A stretch of 64,000 nt of DNA from RH-AL1 sp050013235 (GTDB taxonomy: Bacteria > Pseudomonadota > Alphaproteobacteria > Rhizobiales > Beijerinckiaceae): assembly GCA_050013235.1 (NCBI GenBank), contig JBEKFQ010000012.1, positions 7,902-71,901 of the forward strand, read 5' to 3'. The notes below the pieces were generated by a model. The model saw only the letters and a list, made by a program, of their open reading frames with translations, searched no databases and had not been told where the DNA came from. How positions within the stretch are numbered: position 1 is the stretch's first letter; each line of letters opens with the position of its first letter. A program made the translations under genes and the position numbers. Below, piece after piece: positions 61,863 to 64,000 of the stretch.

Positions 61863-63185
61863 ATGACACCAATATTTTCCCGCCGTCAGGCAACCCGCTT
61901 GCTTGCCGGACTCGGCGCTCTTCCCGTCGTCGCGGCGCCGCTCGGGCCGGTTTTTGCCCAGGAGCGTTCGCTCGACGTCCGCTCCGGCGGGGCGTTCAAG
62001 CCGGTCCCGATCGCCGTCACCGGTTTCGGCGGGGATAGCGGCGGCCAGGTCGCCTCGATCGTCGTCAATAATTTCAACCATTCGGTGTTCATCACCCCGA
62101 TCGGGCCGGAAAGTTTTGGCGCGGCAGCCGTCAATCCGGATCAAGCGCCCGTCATGGACCCATTCCGCGCGGTCAATGCGCAATATGTCCTGACCGGCCG
62201 CGCCAACCGCGAGGGCGGCCAGGTGAAGACCGCCTTCCGCCTATGGGACGTCTCGACCGGCGCGCAAGTGACGGGGCAGCAATATACGACGGATGCCAAT
62301 AATCTGCGCCGTGTCGCCCATATCGTGTCCGATGCGGTCTTCACCCGCGTGACCGGCGAAAAGGGCTTTTTCGACACCCGCGTGGCCTTCATCGACGAAT
62401 CCGGCCCCGCCGAGCACCGCCGCAAGCGCCTCGCCATCATGGATCAAGACGGCGCCAGCGTGCGCTACATCACACGCGGCGACGAACTCGTGGTGACCCC
62501 GCGCTTCTCGCCCTCCTCGCAAGACATTACCTACATGGCGTTCGGGAACTCCAACCCCCGCGTGCTGTTCATGAATATCGAGACCGGCCAGAAGGAGGTC
62601 GTGGGCAATTTCCCCGGCATGACCTTCGCGCCGCGCTTCGCGCCCTCCGGCGACAAGATCATCATGTCGCTGACACAGGGCAACGCCACCAATCTCTACA
62701 CGATGGATTTGCGTAGCAAGCAGACGTCGCAGCTCACCGATACGCAAGCCATCGACACCTCGCCGAGCTATTCGCCCGACAGCTCGCGCATCGTCTTCGA
62801 GTCGGATCGCGGCGGCACCCAGCAAATCTACATCATGGGGGCGAGCGGCGGCGCGGCGCAGCGCATCTCGTTCGGCGATGGGCGCTATTCCACCCCGGTC
62901 TGGTCGCCCAAGGGCGATTACATCGCCTTCACCAAGCAGAGCAAAGGCGGATTCGGCATCGGCGTGATGAAGCCCGACGGCAGCGGCGAGCGGATTCTGA
63001 CCGAAGGCTTCCACAACGAAGGCCCGACCTGGGCACCCAACGGCCTGTTCCTGATGTTCTTCCGCGACCCCGGCGGCAGCGGCGGCTCGCGTATCTTCAT
63101 GACCGACGTCTTCGGCCGCCAGGAATTCCCGGTGCCGACGCCGTCCTTCGCGTCCGATCCGGCGTGGGGACCGCTGTTGGGGTGA
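61863..63185 (+). CDS. tolB: Tol-Pal system periplasmic beta-propeller TolB
   Basis: A 440-residue periplasmic protein. The signal region reads SRRQATRLLAGLGALP, with a twin-arginine pattern, ending at about residue 34. The N-terminal domain (VNPDQAPVMDPFR) is followed by a six-bladed PD40 propeller of DSSRIVFESDRGGTQQIY-type repeats. It interacts with Pal and TolA. Last of the tolQRAB genes. pal, normally next, is replaced by a toxin-antitoxin pair. ATG 61863 has an unremarkable ribosome site. Confidence 0.96.
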   Translation: MTPIFSRRQATRLLAGLGALPVVAAPLGPVFAQERSLDVRSGGAFKPVPIAVTGFGGDSGGQVASIVVNNFNHSVFITPIGPESFGAAAVNPDQAPVMDPFRAVNAQYVLTGRANREGGQVKTAFRLWDVSTGAQVTGQQYTTDANNLRRVAHIVSDAVFTRVTGEKGFFDTRVAFIDESGPAEHRRKRLAIMDQDGASVRYITRGDELVVTPRFSPSSQDITYMAFGNSNPRVLFMNIETGQKEVVGNFPGMTFAPRFAPSGDKIIMSLTQGNATNLYTMDLRSKQTSQLTDTQAIDTSPSYSPDSSRIVFESDRGGTQQIYIMGASGGAAQRISFGDGRYSTPVWSPKGDYIAFTKQSKGGFGIGVMKPDGSGERILTEGFHNEGPTWAPNGLFLMFFRDPGGSGGSRIFMTDVFGRQEFPVPTPSFASDPAWGPLLG

Positions 63186-63252
63186 GGGCGGGGCGGGCCG
63201 GCGGCGAGCTGGCAACGTGAAAACCGCTATGGCTCGAACGCCTTCCATGTTA

Positions 63253-63268
63253 CGGTAGCGCGCTACCG
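63253..63268. promoter_or_regulatory. Perfect palindrome upstream of the MazE-like antitoxin
   Basis: CGGTAGCGCGCTACCG is a perfect 16-bp inverted repeat ending one base from GGAGGTG of the antitoxin ribosome site. It is the likely autoregulatory operator bound by the antitoxin or toxin-antitoxin complex. Confidence 0.65.
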
Positions 63269-63279
63269 GAGGTGCGGCA

Positions 63280-63513
63280 ATGGCGCAAGCCAAGCAAGAC
63301 GATGCCAAGCAAGACGATGGGCTGACTAAGTTCCAGCGCTATCGCGAGGCCAAGCGTCACAAGGGCATGAAGCTGCTGCGGATTTGGGTGCCGGATCCCG
63401 CAGCCGAAGGGTTCCGCGAGGAAGTCGCGCGGCAGGCCGCCTTGCTGCGCGGCGCGCCGGAAGAGGCCGAGGCTCTACGCTTTATCGATTCCTTCGGATG
63501 GCCTGAAGTGTGA
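63280..63513 (+). CDS. MazE-like antitoxin (DUF3018)
   Basis: A 77-residue antitoxin with a highly charged N-terminus. The central motif KFQRYREAKRHKGMKLLRIWVPDP is the family signature, and the tail AEALRFIDSFGWPEV is typical of MazE-type partners of MazF/PemK. ATG 63280 has GGAGGTG at 63267. The toxin start overlaps its stop by four bases. Confidence 0.88.
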   Translation: MAQAKQDDAKQDDGLTKFQRYREAKRHKGMKLLRIWVPDPAAEGFREEVARQAALLRGAPEEAEALRFIDSFGWPEV

Positions 63514-63836
63514 AACGCGGCGATATTGTCGTTGTGTCTCCACCCGGTGCCTATGGAAAGCCGCGCCCGGCCATCGTCGTCCAATCGGATGCACTCGATG
63601 GAGCCGATAGCGTCCTCCTCGCGCTCTTGACGAGCACCCTGCGCGATGTCCCTTTATTCCGCCTAACCTTGGTCCCGGATTCGCGCAATGCCCTCAAAGA
63701 GGTCTCGCAGGTCATGGTGGACAAGATCCTGACTGTACCACGGAATAAATGTGGCGCCATTATTGGGCAGATAGATACCGCATCCCTTGTATCGCTCAAC
63801 CGGATGCTGTCGTTCGTTTTCGGACTGGCGGATTAG
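63510..63836 (+). CDS. MazF/PemK-family toxin ribonuclease
   Basis: A 108-residue endoribonuclease. The N-terminal MKRGDIVVVSPPGAYGKPRPAIVVQSD is the MazF/PemK opening, with the loop that contacts RNA. QVMVDKILTVPRNKCGAIIGQID contains the other catalytic strand. It starts at GTG 63510 in GTGA, coupled to the antitoxin. Its TAG stop (63834-63836) is the first part of repeat copy G. Confidence 0.9.
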   Translation: MKRGDIVVVSPPGAYGKPRPAIVVQSDALDGADSVLLALLTSTLRDVPLFRLTLVPDSRNALKEVSQVMVDKILTVPRNKCGAIIGQIDTASLVSLNRMLSFVFGLAD

Positions 63837-63882
63837 AGCATGTCCCGAAAAAGTTGCAGACTTTTTCGATCGAGGACTTGTA
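63833..63882 (-). repeat. Single-module copy of the CTAG repeat (copy G)
   Basis: TTAGAGCATGTCCCGAAAAAG...CTTTTTCGATCGAGGACTTG: the second module alone, in minus orientation, with the stop of the MazF-like gene inside the leading TTAG. The partner module is absent or degraded after 63882. Confidence 0.75.
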
Positions 63883-63904
63883 AGAGGGGCAAAACCCCGG
63901 GCGA

Positions 63905-64000
63905 TTAAGCTGTCGCGGCGCGGGTTTTGATTATTTCGGGCAGCATCGCGATGCCGGCGTGGTTCGGCGCGCCGAGCCTCGCGCCGACATAATCCCAGAA
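63905..64000 (-). CDS. C-terminal end of an unidentified gene, cut by window edge
   Basis: The last 31 residues (for example FWDYVGARLGAPN...LPEIIKTRAATA) of a minus-strand reading frame that ends with TAA at 63905-63907. The pattern recalls the tail of some transposases, but this is too little to identify. The rest lies outside the window. Confidence 0.4.
   Translation of the reverse strand, partial: FWDYVGARLGAPNHAGIAMLPEIIKTRAATA

Overview
The window is GC-rich chromosomal DNA from an alphaproteobacterium. Gene content and synteny point to the Hyphomicrobiales (Rhizobiales), and a Beijerinckiaceae-like methylotroph relative is possible but not proven. Supporting signs are the sdhCDAB order, the tolQRAB set, DUF2852 and PmtA-type proteins, a textbook alphaproteobacterial heat-shock promoter in front of dnaK, and several intergenic palindrome families typical of this order. 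I recognised no tRNA, rRNA, CRISPR array, prophage or complete insertion sequence.

Layout. 1-5.1 kb: a fatty-acid beta-oxidation operon (thiolase cut by the window edge, FadN-type hydroxyacyl-CoA dehydrogenase/hydratase, acyl-CoA dehydrogenase). 5.3-12.9 kb: pyrophosphatase, a small membrane protein bracketed by two repeat copies, an O-antigen-ligase-like protein, a GNAT acetyltransferase, a frameshifted sulfonate-type binding protein, a hybrid histidine kinase and transaldolase. 13-18 kb (minus strand): glpK, glpD and a ClC channel with CBS domains. 18.3-19.7 kb: 3-oxoacid CoA-transferase subunits, which connect to the beta-oxidation theme. 19.8-28.9 kb: two c-di-GMP proteins (one with a covalent-heme-type sensor and a decaying EAL domain), proB/obg, a VapBC pair plus a vapB remnant, a phosphoesterase remnant and a WrbA-like flavoprotein. 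28.9-38.2 kb: a MotA/ExbB-like plus OmpA-like envelope pair, an inositol-monophosphatase-type enzyme, DUF2237, a chemoreceptor, a PP2A-like phosphatase and two exported proteins. 38.5-41.9 kb: dnaK-dnaJ. 42.2-48.9 kb: PmtA-like methyltransferase, pyrF, cytochrome b561, a second methyltransferase, then a lower-GC accessory stretch (AlbA_2/Schlafen-type protein, LysE exporter, orphan antitoxin, a multi-hairpin element) and DUF1097. 48.9-52.6 kb: sdhCDAB. 53.1-56.9 kb: a small exported-type protein, then a nitrate-responsive ANTAR regulator divergent from a NarK-type nitrate transporter. 57-63.2 kb: DUF2852, YbgC thioesterase, a SHOCT protein and tolQRAB. 63.3-63.8 kb: a MazEF-type pair.

The most unusual structure is a dispersed, two-module palindromic repeat, about 118 bp when complete and bounded by CTAG or TTAG. 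It occurs at least seven times in the window. It sits directly against genes so that its terminal TAG serves as their stop codon (five genes), often in convergent intergenic gaps where it probably also terminates transcription. A second striking structure is a compact nested multi-hairpin element at 48.0-48.13 kb. Several genes are visibly decaying: the binding protein, the EAL domain, vapB copy 2 and the phosphoesterase.
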